From positions 17,932,813-17,996,812 of the forward strand of contig CP137675.1 of assembly GCA_037976565.1 (NCBI GenBank): a stretch of DNA of 64,000 nucleotides, read 5' to 3'. This DNA is from Mesocentrotus franciscanus (Eukaryota; Echinodermata; Echinoidea; Camarodonta; Strongylocentrotidae). Below the pieces are notes generated by a model that saw only the letters and a program-made list of their open reading frames with translations, did no database searches and was not told the DNA's origin. The translations under genes and the position numbers were made by a program. Below, piece by piece: positions 48,801 to 62,336 of this stretch; position 1 is the first letter of the stretch; each line of letters starts with the position of its first letter.

Positions 48801-49045
48801 CTTGAGCATTGCGGCATCCACATCAGGCTCACAGAAGACCTCTGAGATGTCATGAAGCGTATAGGTGTCATCATGGAGAACCCAGTCACCGGTGCCTTCA
48901 AGAGAATGTCCTCCATATGAGACATGCTTGTTGACTGCAGGGTGGGCTAGGAGACTACGTAGCTCCTGAGAGAGATACTCTGATGTAGGGTTGATGAGGA
49001 CTACCATACCAAGATGGGCTCCAGCATAACCAAAGCTGACATGGA
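48801..49045 (-). CDS. MAP1-family protein, internal exon of heavy-chain N-terminus
   Basis: 245 bp between acceptor TTTTCAG and donor AAG|GTATTG, phase 1 in, phase 0 out. Reads HVSFGYAGAHLGMVVLINP, then SEYLSQELRSLLAHPAVNKH, SYGGHSLEGTGDWVLHDDTY and FCEPDVDAAMLK. It matches the MAP1 segment 'ETVVLINPS...VRLL...GQCFE.TGELVLQ', part of the heavy-chain N-terminal domain. The leading G from the upstream exon plus TC makes Val. Confidence 0.9.
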
Positions 49046-51612
49046 CTGAAAAGGAGGAAAAATGAAAATGAAAATTGGAATAAGTCATCAAAGTAATATA
49101 CCTAACACCCTTAAACACAAAATGAAATATATAGTTGTCTGTTCATGAGAACAGCTCATCTGTAATCAATATTACCTAGGCAAACTGTCTGCCAGAGGAG
49201 TTTATGTAACCTTTGGATTGTAGAATAGACCATTTGGGTAATGCAATCAAATCTAATGCATACATTTTTGTTAAGTGCCACGTTACAAATTATTTCATTA
49301 ACCTGTCATGAAAAATTGTATTTGTATAGTCAGAAAGCAAATTGCAATCATTAATTGTTGACTATTGAAATACAATCATTTCTAATGAGGCACTTAAAAA
49401 TTTGTGCATTAAATTTGATTATATTACGAAAATGGTCTATTGCAGTGAAAAGGTAGCAAGATTTCAAATGAATAATCAACAAATAGAGTGGATAGCTAGT
49501 TGAAAACACAAAAACACAAAGAGGAAACAACAAAAGGATCTACTGGTAGACAGACATAATTGTTTATTTATGCTATATAATGGCACTATCAGCACATGGG
49601 TCCTGCAGCTTTAATGACTATGGTGAAGAGATGCAATACGTTAATTTTGAACTGCTGTCATTTTGTCGGCTGCCTGAAAGCTTTTCCCTGTAAAATACAC
49701 GTGTCTCTCAGCCAGACAGTGGCTAAGTGGATGTTGCAGCACAACCTCATTAAGACCCCTTCCTGTGAAACATTTCAAAGAAAACAGGCATATGTTTGGT
49801 TTTCTTGTCACAGTTCATTATCATCAAACATGCTTCAAACAAGCCATAACATAAGATCTTTATCAGCAGAGATGCCTTGGGATCATGTATTTTTTTTCTC
49901 TTTCCATTTCAATTAAATTTCTTTTTGAGGATGTGCTCATCCTTTTAAAATTATTTCTGCTTAACAACATATTTGGGCCAATGCTAATAACACAGCTCTA
50001 TATCCTAAGAAAAAGATCTTGGGGAATCTGAAAACAAACTGTACTATAGGTTTAATTTCTGTATATTTTTGTCAGCATGCATAGAGTTGTTGATTTAGTT
50101 GTATGTTAGATATACAGACATGATATTGCTTTTCTCAAAAAGTAAAAATCATCTCTGGGAGCTATAAGGGTGTTAAATGTATGTAAACAATGTAAATAAC
50201 ATAGATAAAATAAGTTCATGCCTTACTGGAAGACAGCAGCAAATGGTGTAAATTACGTTGGTGACCATAGCCCTATTCCTCTGCATGTATAAAAAGGTAT
50301 TCCCACCTTCATTACTCCAAGGTTTTATTACATCGAATGTTGAATCGCTCAATCAAAATGAATAAAGATCTAGCAAGCATCCAGACATTTTCCTCCTACT
50401 CCCTTGCATCAAGCAGGTCCCCATCCATTCCATCACTCTACACACCCATCATCATTAGAACGGAAATGAAGGATAATGGGGGTAATCATGAGGGTTATCA
50501 GCTCTCAGGCGGCATATACAAAGGACAAAAAAATAATGGACACCTAAACTGAATTCCTTTATATAAGGCAATTATTGCTAGATATTTGACAAGTTTTCAA
50601 TTAGCAATTGCATGGAGCACACAAAAGGGGAATTTTATAAGTCCAGACTGCTGAATGGGCACTTAAACATATTAAGTCTGACACCACCTCTATCCCCCTC
50701 ATTCTTCACCCCCCATCCCACCTAACCACATACATTTTTACATGAACCACATAATTGTTAGATCTCCATGTATGAACACACAGCCTGTCTAAAATATGTA
50801 CTGCCCCCACTATTTAGGTCATGACAACACCCATTTATAAACAATGGAATGGAAGAGATTGAATCAATAAATGTCATAATACTTATAGTATTTTTCTTTT
50901 TTTAGAGAGAGAGAGAGATATATTTTTAAACTATTCTGATGATCAACAAAATCATCAACCTTAGTATCTTAAATAAATTATTTCTAGATCTCATAATGAA
51001 ATCAAGTTCATGTAAACATTCGATTTCAGAAAAAATGTTTTCATTCAGTACGTTGTTTAGGGAATAGACCCTATACTCCACCCCATCTACCAAAATAATG
51101 GTTTAGGTTTACCAGACACATATTTACACAACCCCCTTATTACGGGAGACATAAATCGGTGATATCAATTTCACCATTGTTATTGATTCAGACTGATCTA
51201 TTTTTATCTGTAGACTAAGTGTATATTCTTTCACTTCTTTGCACACTGCTCGATCGAGCACATTTGTTTCAGACTTCATTTCAACCATGCATTCTCATGA
51301 TGTGGTTTGTGTGTCGGTGATGATGGGAACATACGTTCTATTCAACGAGCCGACTAGATTGAGACTGAGAGTCAGCCGCAGCCATCTCATTAGGCCACGT
51401 CACACATTCGCACATCCCAATACTCAATGCCATTACAGCACGGCAACATCTATCTAATGGCACCCGACATACAGTATTCATTGGGTGCATGCATGGCACT
51501 GCATGCATGTTACATGAATGTGCAAGGATACATGCATGTTTATGTGTGGGTCTCTATCTAGACAGAATTAATTGGCTTCCTAATTCACAGAACACTGGGA
51601 AACAATGTTATA

Positions 51613-52058
51613 ATGGTGAATTGCCGTTTGATCTACAACCACTTCGTCTACTACCCAATTAGTTTATTCCCATATGGTCTACACCCAGCCCAACGACTAT
51701 ACACATGCATGGTCTAATAATGATTTTGTCTACTTATCATTTGGTCTAATCTCCAATTAACCTACTACCCATTTAGTCTATTGTTCATTTAGTCTAATAA
51801 CCAATTTGTCTAATTCCCATATTGTCTAATGCCCTTTTCGTCTACTATCCGTAAGGTTTAATAATCATTTAAGGATTATTACTATTTATGATTGAATGAT
51901 TATTAGACCATATAGATAGTAGACAAAATGGGTATTAGACAAACTGGGAATGAGACCGGCTGGAAAGTAGATAGTAGACAGGCTGGGTGTAGACCATATG
52001 GGAATAGACCGGTTGGGAAGTAGACAAAATGGTTGTGGACCAAACGGCAATAAACCGC
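51613..52058. mobile_element. Foldback element with 'ggtctac' motif arrays
   Basis: About 445 bp made of two inverted arms of roughly 210 bp around an AT-rich centre (about 51,860-51,900). Ends are ATTGCCGTTTGATCTACAAC and the inverse of ATTGCCGTTTGGTCCACAAC. Each arm repeats, about every 16-24 bp, a motif of the form 'CCATTTGGTCTACTAC' (variants ccaatttgtctaat, cccatatggtctac). So both the element as a whole and the arm units are repetitive. Non-coding. Confidence 0.88.
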
Positions 52059-52601
52059 TACATGCAGTTTAAAATCAATCAAAGTTCAAACAGAATTCGC
52101 ATCTGGAAATGTGTTGAGAAATCTTCAGAACATAGACAGTGACAAAGACACGTACGTACTGCACTTTTTTCCCTGTCCCTCTCATCCTCTTACTATAAGG
52201 AGAGACAATGAATGAACTGATGGTGAACTTGATCTGTCCTCCTTTGAATGAAGATGATCAGATATCGTGAGCATGTTATATATAAACATCAGCTTTACTC
52301 TCTAATTACAGGGTATACCAGTCTTAATAATGGGAGGGAGTAAAACTGTATAGGTGAGATGCAGGCATGCCCCTATCATGGCACCATGGCAGCACTAAAT
52401 GGAGTGTATCGGTTGAATGGATTATTAGTTTTAGATCATATTGTTTGTCATGTAGTCTGATAATAGGAAAAAAACCAGACTGGGGTTACATACAAGTACA
52501 CCTTAAAAAGTCAATACAGGAAGTTTGTTTTGAATGAAGATTCCCATAACATTCTGATTTTGAATACCATAAAATTCTTCTGAAATTACACCCATGGTTT
52601 C

Positions 52602-52983
52602 TTAAAGGGCAACCCAACCCATGTAATAAGTTCATTTGTATGAAAGCAGAAAATAAGTTTAAAGGATAAGATAAAGAATGGTCCTCTCAAATAGGTCCTC
52701 TGCAGGGAAAAGACCCTCCTGAATCATACATTTGTGAAAAATTGAAATCGTAGTAATTTTGTGTGTTGGAACAAATAGGAAAATGGTCCACCACTACATC
52801 ACAGAGACATTACCAATTCAGCCAATTTGAAGAGCCCATACAGACCCCTACAGTGATTACAACTTTCAAAAAAATTACAACTTCCTCATTCTTTGTCCGA
52901 TTTCATTTAAATCACCAGTCTACTTCTCTGATTTTTCTGCTTTCCTCTAGAGTAGTTTGCAATCAACGTTGGATTTCCCTTTA
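52602..52983. mobile_element. TIR element with TTAAAGGG ends
   Basis: Starts TTAAAGGGCAACCCAACC and ends in the inverse of TTAAAGGGAAATCCAACG. Near the right end 'ctctgatttttctgctttcc' recalls 'ctgatttttctgcttctatc' in the inner element at 18,783-19,497, so they are likely the same superfamily. About 380 bp, non-coding. Confidence 0.7.
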
Positions 52984-53707
52984 ATTATTTTCAATTACTC
53001 TAAATGTGAGTGCATTATTAATAGTTCATTTAATTAGATCCTTCATCTATGTATGCTACTAATATTTGAGTTTCGACTTGGTTCAGTTCACAGTATCTAA
53101 AAAACAAATATTTCAGTAATACCCTGAATCTGTAGAGATATTTTTGCACATTACATTTCATCTGGTCGCTATCAAAGAGGTCAGAAAGACTAATGAAATC
53201 CTCACAGATATCCATCTATCATTTTTGGAATTCAATATGTATAAACTACATGTAACTTTCCTAGAGCTGGGAATTACACATACTTTTCTTCATCCTTCAT
53301 CCGAATCAAAGGTGATTACAGTACTTACAAACATAAACAAAATATACAAATTAAGCTATCCAAAGAGATTATTATTTTGTATCAATACTAGGTCAGCCAT
53401 GCTTGAATGACAGCCTGCATTCTTCTCTTTAACAAATCAGTCCATTGGATTTCAAGTGACATCTTCTTTTATGCCTGTCACGGTTGCTCAACCAAGCAAG
53501 AAATGCCTGTCAATCAGTGAAATACCAGAGTTATGATTCACAGCAGCCCAATCGCATTATAGAAAACCCCAGGTGCTACACATCTGCCAGCCCAGGACAA
53601 AAATTCAGAGAAAAAAAATGTTTATTGTGGTATGCTGCCCATTCCATTTCAAGGATCTACTATTATGAAAAGAAAGTAAAATCAATATAGGTTTATTGTA
53701 TTATCAG

Positions 53708-53728
53708 TATATATATATATATATATAG
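53708..53728. repeat. (TA)n microsatellite
   Basis: Short TA tract. Confidence 0.85.
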
Positions 53729-54554
53729 ATGTATAGAATAACACATGTAGTTTTCGTTTGGTTGTGAGATGCAGTATTGCCGGTTTATGCATTCAAAAAT
53801 CTTGACTCGGTCTAGAAGCTTCAAAGAGATTTACCATTAAAGGGACTTGGTAACATTGTTCAGATGAGAGAAAATGGTGCTAAGGTAGTGACTTCAATGC
53901 TTGATGTACAATTAAAGATAATCTGAAAGTTTGAGTAAAAACAGACTATTATTAATGATAAAAATCAGGAAATACTGATCTGATCGATTCCTTAATTCTC
54001 CCAACTATATAATTACAAATTAATTACATTTTAGGTGAATGTAAAACATCACAAAGCAATGAATTGGCCCTATATACCATTCCTGACATTTAAGTGTTGA
54101 AAGATTTTTAAAAGCCTGTCTTATGTCTTATTTTCAAGGAAAAACGGTTGGGAAAATTCAAAAATGGTTGGGACAATTTACTGTTAGAGGGTGTCGCACA
54201 GTGACGCTTTCAAAGAAAACCATAAATATCTTTGTGGTTTGAGAATTTTTTTCAGGATTGTTTGCGTGTTAGAGGGTAAGTGCAGTAGAAGGAATATAAT
54301 AAGTAACGTTTCATACAAAAATTACGCAGTTTTTTCATCAACCTTCAACAAACTGAGCAGATATCTCAACTTTAGCCTACACTGGGTTTGAATATTGCAG
54401 CAAAGACGTGGGACAATCATCATATGAAAATGAATAAATTAAATGGCTTTCATTATTCTGAAATGTTTTTATCTATTTTACAATTATTCACCACCATTAC
54501 TGACATCTTGTTTTGAATTATGAAGAATTGCTACTTAATTTTTCCATGCAGTGA

Positions 54555-54627
54555 CATAATCATAATCATAATCATAATCATAACCATAATCGTTATAATC
54601 ATAATCATAATCATTACCATAATCATT
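54555..54627. repeat. (ATAATC)n hexamer repeat
   Basis: About 12 units of ATAATC with a few substitutions. Confidence 0.9.
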
Positions 54628-55489
54628 GTAAACAATTGTTGTTTTTTTATAACTAAAGGACCCCATCCATGGAATACAAATATTTAAAACATTACAAAAA
54701 ATATAATTTTCTCTTTTCTTCATTTGAACATAAAAAATGAAACATGACTGCATGCACGACTCAACAGCCTGATTGGAACAAGCATTGCTTGGCTTCACAT
54801 GATTTATTATTTGCTTTTCCATCACCTACAATGTTAATTGTTGCCAAACAAAAAGGAAGGAGAAAGCAAAGAGTGTGCATGTATATGCATGGCTGAAATA
54901 ATACACATCTTCCAAACCCAAATCCAATCTCTTTTTATTTGTGATGTCATGCTTTGGTGGGGTTCGGGCTCATGATAATATTGACTGTTTGCTATCAAAA
55001 TAGTCTGGATGAAGGTGTGTACATGTAGAGTATCAAACAATAGCAGAACACCAACAGGGGTTCCCATATCTTGCCTTATACAGCTTGCAATATATATATA
55101 TATATAAACTGAAACCAAATTCCCATCATAAAGGGATTTAATTCTTTTTATTAATCAAATCAATATGGATGATTGAAAAGTGACCACACGACCTCTGTTC
55201 TTTTGCACAAGAAACCGCAATCGCTTGCTGTACATTATGCTATACCACCAGCAAGCACTTTTGTTTTTCACACAAATTACATTGATGGCCACGTTAACCA
55301 GACAGAAGGCATGAATCTAATTGAGTCGTTGTCTGCCTTGCTCGCCTGATGCAATGCATTAAAGCAGGCATGCATGCACTCTCATCTATCTATATTTAGC
55401 AATGATGTCATATATACTGAACAGCTTCAGACAAACAGCAGCCGTGGGCTAAGCACAGACAGAGAAGAGATGGAGGAGAATGAGAAGAG

Positions 55490-55578
55490 AGTGGGAGAGG
55501 ATGGAGGGCAGAGAGAGAGAGAGAGAGAGAATATATGCAGAGAAGCATAAGGAGTAACAAGGATAGAGTGAAAAGGAG

Positions 55579-55611
<33 letters not shown>

Positions 55612-55715
55612 TCAGTGCATGAGTGGGAAAGACATGAGAAAAAGAAAGATGGGAAAAGAGAAAGAAGGGAAAAGAGAAAGAAGGAAAAAGTGACAGATGG
55701 GTAGGAGATTTATGA
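55490..55715. repeat. Purine-rich region with two GA tracts
   Basis: GA tracts at about 55,510-55,530 and 55,584-55,610 in about 225 bp of purine-rich DNA. Confidence 0.9.
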
Positions 55716-58038
55716 GTAAGGAGGCTATACTACACTGTAGAGATACTGAGATCATGTTCTTGGTTTCTGAATTTATATAGTATTAATTGAGGATTAAGTC
55801 ACAAAATCAAGGAAGTGTTTAATACTACATGCACATACATCTCATTCAAATCGGAAGCATATGTTACATTGTTATGCTGACATGCGACTTTCACATTTAT
55901 TATCGACATCTACTAGTAGCCTACTAAAAGGGCATTCCACATTTATCTATTCTGATTTCATATTTTTAATTGAGACAATATTACATGAATGTACAGTACT
56001 TTACTAAAATAGACAAGAGAGTATTATCACACACACAGACTGACAGTATGCTATAGATTCCTGCATGTACATGTACCCAACGTTGCCGGCCATCCAGGCC
56101 TACATTCAAATAACAGGATGTTTATGACCTACTTTTGTAGGAACTCCCATTTTATTTTTCAAAAGAATCCCCCACACACAAGAATTCACCTGAAAGGGTG
56201 ATTCACGCAACATGTGGTGTATCTAGTACACCCCAGTAGTGTTTGTATATGCTGAAAATCAATTAGGGATTCATTTTCACACAACACTGGTTTAGCAATA
56301 AAATCATAAATCCATAAAAATTGAAGCAAGCAAAAGTAGGGAATGTCGGTTTTATTTCATTGGTAGATTGCAAAGATGAAGCTTTTACAAGCAATGACTG
56401 GTAGAGATGAATACGGTAAAAAATATATTATTTCTCTACATGCAACTGACATACAGTATGGAAAGTACTCCATATAAATGCAAATTGACCTTGTACATAT
56501 GTCACATGTTCAGAATGCCATTGTTTTTTTTAAAGATCATACACGTATATATACAATTCAAATAACATTTTCAAACACTACTTTATGCACTGTAACAAGG
56601 AAAAGATGTTTGCACAAGGGCATCCCTTGAAGGGTTGGGAGGTGGTGAAAATAAAATGGAGAGTTGGGGGCAGGGGGGGGGGGCATCAGTACCCAAAATG
56701 AGAGAAAATGGGGGAAAGAATGCGAGTGAAATTCATAGCAAAAATAGTGAGAAAAAAGGGAATATTCAATTGGCAGCAGCAAATGATTTTGAAACAAAGT
56801 GGAAGAATTGAGGTAAATATATAAACTTAACTTAGCCCCTTCCCCACTACCAGAGGAAGGGGTGCCAATTAAAAGCAAGCCCCTTCTACCACTTTTTAAA
56901 CTTAAACTTCTGCTCCAATCACTACTTTGGCAGATTTTCATGAATGTCTCATGACTGGCACATTCCATTTCAAAATCATCCTCCCCTCCCCCACCTCCAG
57001 GGAATAAAAAACATGGCAATTTCATGTGTTTCCTGCCCAGAATAAACTGACATCACCATTTAAAACAGAATGAGGTAATCTTTGTGGACAAAATGAACAG
57101 TTCACGACCTTCTGGCTTTCAACAGATGATGAAGGGACTATCTCAGGGTTAGAATGTGACCTTTCTCTGGTTAACTCTTCATAGGTTATCCATCAGGACC
57201 AGTCGGTTACACACACACACAGACAACATGGAATCTTCATTGGATTCAATGACCTTTAACCTCATTATAATTGACATCTATTCATGTGACAGGCTACTGC
57301 TCTGTTCTGTGGTTTGAATAGCAAGGAGCTTCTCTAGATGCATCCTAGCCTATCACTTTGTAGCATTGTAGTCTCTCTGTATGTCCTCGCTCTGTCTCTC
57401 TCCCCTTCTTTTCTCTAATCATGACTGTCTCTATCTTCATTTATTTCTTCTCAGCTTTCACCTCTTTACCTTTTGACTACTGAATTCTCTAATTCCTGTA
57501 GACTTCATAATACAAGGACAACCCGGTTCCAGCATGCAAAGGGTTAATTGAATGTAACGATCTCTCACATCAATTCTGGATTTATTCTTTCAGTGATAGC
57601 GAGGATACCTACTCAAACTACCCAATACCAGAAGGATCATCAGAAGGGCAATTTTGGAAGGGTCAACTTCCATGTAAAACCTCCACTTGGGGTATCAGGG
57701 AGGGGGAAGGAGGGGTCGCTCAACATAAACGTCTGATACTACTATCTTAAGTAGATAGTAAGATATCACTCACAACACTTTCCAAACTTGTAAGGATTAA
57801 TTATCACACAAGATGAATCAGGTGTATATAATTTATCAATACTGTTTGTTCAGAATGGCATTTTTGTTGTTTTTTAAATTGAGGTTTCATCAGAAGTTTA
57901 TTATATCATTCTCCAGAGAGCTCTTCATGGCTCATGAGGTTTCGGCTCTTTCCCGACTTAAACCACCCCACTCCCTAATATTCTTCTTCTTCTTGGTACT
58001 CTGCAGTGTATGAAAACAAAAATAATTTGACTACAAAC

Positions 58039-58131
58039 CTAGCCCAGACTTGACTAGATTAGCCTCTGCTACAGATTTGAGGACGTCATTGTAGTCTACT
58101 TCATCGCCATCAATATTCCAGTTCTTCAGAC
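58039..58131 (-). CDS. MAP1-family protein, most 5' exon seen
   Basis: A 93-bp exon between acceptor CATACAG and donor CTAG|GTTTGT, phase 1 on both sides. Reads LKNWNIDGDEVDYNDVLKSV then AEANLVKSGL, matching the MAP1 heavy-chain region 'GWRSWNVDL...'. The phase-1 donor base G joins TC of the next exon. One or more exons encoding the start codon and the first 50 or so residues must lie further 5' (higher coordinates). I could not identify them up to 64,000. Confidence 0.82.
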
Positions 58132-58394
58132 CTGTATGGTGAACAAGAGAAAATAAAGTTATGAGTGAATGTTGTACATGTCAATACAGAATACACCATT
58201 GCTACCAATATTTAAAAAAGTGTAAATTATTCAAGTACAAACAAATTTTGAAACCCTTATATCCAAAGTATGTTTTAACAATCAGACTGGGGTACATGTA
58301 GGACTTTATGGTCTTGTGTCAGGGAAAGGTTTAAGAGGATAATGGGGGCAGAAACCAAAAAAAGGGACAAACCAACAGATCATCATTAGACTAT

Positions 58395-58590
58395 GGGTGC
58401 GTTTATCAACTCTTTTTTAGCCTATAATCAGCGTTTTCAAACATGGTTCAGGCAAATTTGCATGTTGATAAATGCACGCACGCACATTTGCATACGTCTT
58501 TAGATATGTGTATATTGAAACGCCAAAAAAAGTGTGTTTTGATATCCACTATGAGCCAGAATCACGTTTCTGAGAGATGATAAACGCAAA
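58395..58590. mobile_element. Short MITE related to the 45,170 element
   Basis: Left end GGGTGCGTTTATCAACTC; right end is the inverse of TTTGCGTTTATCATCTC. The sequence after the left end ('tttttagcctataatcagcg', 'ttttcaaacatggtt') parallels that of the 45,170 element ('tttttcaccctagaatcac', 'gttttcaaagatg'). No clear target-site duplication. Confidence 0.65.
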
Positions 58591-58892
58591 GCTGTTTTGA
58601 AACGCGTATATATATTTCGGACCTTCCCAGGCTAATTTCCGGTTCAGAGAAATAGCGCGCACCATGCCCTGTGTCATGTTGTACAAGCATACCTATGTAC
58701 TCGTTCATTGTTTACGCGAGGATGCTATTTCCCAAATAGCGGGATATTTTGGAAACAAGACCAAGATTTCTTGGGATATCTTCTCGACCAAATATCCAGC
58801 TAATTGCAACTGCGAGCTGATGATGACGCAAATTAGTGGGATAGTTAAAATAGCAGGTTATTTGGCAAACTCGAGCTGATGAGGACAGGCCT

Positions 58893-58942
58893 ATTGTCTC
58901 TGTCCATAGATTCTGATTCATTAATGTCAAGAACATTTTCAT

Positions 58943-58973
<31 letters not shown>

Positions 58974-59050
58974 TCTTCTCCCATTCTTGAAGATGTATTC
59001 CCCATTGTCTCTGTGCATAGATTCTGATTCATCTTCAAGAACATTCTTTA
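58893..59050. repeat. Direct repeat flanking a (CT)n tract
   Basis: 'attgtctctgtccatagatt' plus 'ctgattcatt' and 'tcaagaacatt' occurs at about 58,893-58,937, and again at about 59,004-59,047 with G for C in 'gtgcatag'. A CT tract (58,945-58,971) lies between. Confidence 0.85.
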
Positions 59051-60131
59051 ACCTTGTATCTTTTTTCCCTGTCAGCAGAAAGCTATAAATGGCCTTGAAC
59101 TCATCAGGCTCTGTTCACAGGAAGTGATATCCCAGATGCCCTGGCTTTCATGTGTTTACTCATTTTAACACGCCTCGGAATCTGGGGGTGCCACAAACTT
59201 AACCCTTTTGTATCTTATCAGTATATAGAGTAAATGGCTCAAGTCACATGTAGATTGCTCAAACAGTCGTTCCTTTTGCACAACAGACCAATCTCCTGCT
59301 TATCATGAATAATGCTCAAATAATAATAGCATATTTCTAAGGAAAGACCACATGCTTCCTCTGCAAGTGTTATCATACAATGAAAGACAGATTCTTGTCA
59401 GTGAAGCATAGATTCGGAGTCGTATCATATTATCCATCTAAGAATCAGAATCCTTTTGATTATTTTGCCTTGTTTCAGTGAAGAAAAATTCTTTATCTTT
59501 TGGTGGAGAAATCAATGTTCTGTGCAATATTGTCTCCTTCTTTTATTATTAACAATTATTTTTATATTATCATTCCAAAAATAAATCATATAAATTATAT
59601 GAAAACTTGACAATTAAATAATTTTGAATTGTTTGAAAACAGCAAACCGGATTCTCTTTTCCTTGAACCCATTTCCTTTGAGTTCTTCCCACAAAGAGCA
59701 ATTTTTAAAGAGACATGGTAGGAAGTCAAAAACATAGCCGGATATCCAGCCTACCACACCAGATCAACTGGTATTCACATAGATTAGCCTTCCTTTCTTC
59801 AAGATCTTAAGATGTAATCAGAGCTGGGCCGATAACATTTTTGGTTTCGATGGTCTTCCTCTTAGAGGATAACATTGTGATAAATCTTCTGATTGGTTTC
59901 AATACAGGAGGTGACAATAATATGTAATCTCAAAGGAGTATATCATAAAAATCATCCTGTCAAAACTCACTATGGTTTCGATGAATACTAAGTGAAATAT
60001 TGCATCAGCTTAAACACTGAATGAAGGATTTCTTTTGAAATTAGCTATGAAGAGGGACCATCCCATAATTTATAACCTTTTATAGAAGTATAAGTAGTGT
60101 AAAACCAGATTGGTATGAGAAAGAATCATTA

Positions 60132-60550
60132 GGCCTGTTCACACATCCCAATCACCGTTTTGAAAAATCATCATTTTGGGGGACTGCCATTTACACTACT
60201 GGAAAAGCCCATAACAATGTGGGTTTGCTTATTCCCATTTTTTGGTGAGTAGTGCTCATGCGCCACTTGTAAAAACCATTAGTGATTGCTCATTCCGATT
60301 TTTTGGTGAGTAGTGTGCTACTTGCCGCTGCCCTGCATGCGTTAGCACGGAGGCGAGGAATCGTATTGAAGTTTGCATTCACACTGCACAAATTTCGGCA
60401 AGCGTTTTAAAAAAAGACACTCCAGAGGTGGAATTTTTTATTTAGTTTTTTTGTTGTATTTGCGGGTAGTTGCCATGCCAATGCAACTACCCCAAAAACA
60501 CCAGAATTTGAGAGAAATCAATGATTTTTGCTTGCAGTGTAGATGCAGCT
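60132..60550 (+). mobile_element. MITE family 'ACACATCCCAA', copy 1
   Basis: Left end GGCCTGTTCACACATCCCAA, right end 'cttgcagtgtagatgcagct'. Inside are 'ttttttggtgagtagtg' (twice), 'tgcatgcgttagcacgga' and 'gggtagttgcc'. The same landmarks occur in reverse at 61,959-62,336. An internal direct duplication of the 'ttggtgagtagtg' block is specific to this copy. Confidence 0.8.
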
Positions 60551-61958
60551 ATTCATTCCATACTAAACCAATTTGTGTGTCATGATTTGTCATGAAAGAA
60601 ATCTTAGGAAATGAAGGTTGTGTAATATGAGAGTTATCTAATAGCTTGAGTTTCCTGAAAGCTCAGTGTAGAACCCTGGGAGAAAAACAAAGAGAATCCG
60701 TGTTTTCAAGTCATAGAAGGAGAAAAATAAGTAATTTGTTCTTCCTTATCACTGAAAGTCTTCTAAACTACACAACTATATGTTGGCTTGTGACCAAATG
60801 ATAGCTTTTCGTATCTTGCTTTCAAACCAGTTCTGTCTTAATCAAGCTTGTAAGACATGTAATTCAGTGCCGGTATGCTTGATTGATTGAATGTTCTTGC
60901 ATGTAGAATTACACTGCATTATAATTGTTGGTGCCTGGTAAAAGGGCAATGGAATTGATTTGCTATCCAAGAGATGATTTATATTTTGTATGCATACAAA
61001 ATGTGTCACTTATTATTGCTTTATGTATGGCACAGTGGCGTAGCTGCTGGGGGGGGCATGGCATCCCCTTGCAATCAAATGTATGGTGAATACAAGAAAT
61101 AACTTTGTGTACTGTAATGATGGTAAAATATTTCTCTATCTGCATTTCAGCTATTGATGGTCTACTTCAAAAGTTGTTTAAAGCAGTAACTGATCATCTT
61201 AACAGCCAAGATATTTAACTGTTCCAGTGCCAGGTATACATATAAAAAATGACCAAATTAATATAAATTTATGGATAAAGGAAAGCATTTCTTTCTTCTC
61301 AAATTTGCAATAAGGTCATAAAATGTGTTAAAAAATACCTTGTTTACAAAGTAAAATTTGTAACCGTGCAAGGATTGAAAGAGAACAGGAGGATGGTATT
61401 GGTTACCAAATAAATATAAGACAAGCATCTATTATATCATTTTTAATCAAACAATTTAATAAGTTAGCGAGAACTCAAGTTACAAATATGTTCATACAAT
61501 CAATGACTTATTCACCTCTCATTAGGAGGGTTGTTAACTGATACCACAAATGTCATGCATGGCTGCTGGCTCATGAAATTGGAGCAGGACCCAAACTTGT
61601 CTACTGCTTATACATCAATTATTCATTATGCCTCCAACTATACTGGGTCCTCCTCTCAACAGTTAAAAAGTAAAATGGGAAAAGATGCAAAAAAAGTTGC
61701 CCCTCATCATCCGTAAAATGATCTAAATTCAATTAAAGAGAAAAAAAAGAACATAAAAGCTACTTGTATTTTCTTGAAATGTCATGTATTCTTTAACAGG
61801 AAAGACATTCAATATTTTGATAATTTGAGGAGTATTTCTAAATATACTTTTTCAAATACAAAGATAATGTTTCAGTAAGCAAACATGGTTGATAACATGA
61901 CACCAATATGCTCAGTGGCACAAACAATTGTCTTCTGCCTCAGTTCTTTCTAGAATAT

Positions 61959-62336
61959 AGCTGCATTTACACTGCAACCAAAAATCATCGATTTTTCTCA
62001 CATTTCGGTGTTTCGCCGGCAACTACCAGCAAACACGACAACAACAACAAAATCGAAAATCACAAAATCCACCTTTGGGGTGTGTTTTCTTTTAAACGCC
62101 TGCCGAAGTTTCACCAATTTTTGCAGTGTTAATACAAACTTCGGTTAGATACCGATTTTTGCTCACGTGACTCTCCTTGCTTCCGTGCTAACGCATGTAG
62201 GACACAGACGAGTCGCGCATGCGCACTACTCACCAAAAAATAGGTATGAGCAAACTTTGACATTGACATGTAAAAGGTAGTCCAAAAAATCAACAATTGT
62301 TTAAAATGGTGTTTGGGATGTGTAAATGGGCCTTAT
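61959..62336 (-). mobile_element. MITE family 'ACACATCCCAA', copy 2, inverted
   Basis: Reverse complement of the copy at 60,132: starts AGCTGCATTTACACTGCAAC and ends 'ttgggatgtgtaaatgggcc'. The two copies, about 1.4 kb apart in opposite orientation, could pair as a long hairpin or recombine to invert the interval. Confidence 0.8.

Larger units (their letters stand above)
49046..58038 (-). other. Long MAP1 intron, phase 1
   Basis: 8,993 bp. Contains the foldback at 51,613, TIR element at 52,602, several microsatellites and no recognised gene. A 155-codon minus-strand frame at 56,558-57,025 is of biased composition (Gly, Ser, Pro, His/Phe) and not accepted as an exon. Confidence 0.7.

Noticed and set aside
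56558..57025. 155-codon minus-strand frame within the long MAP1 intron
   Set aside because: Biased composition, no match to the MAP1 region expected here, and neighbouring exons join in phase without it.
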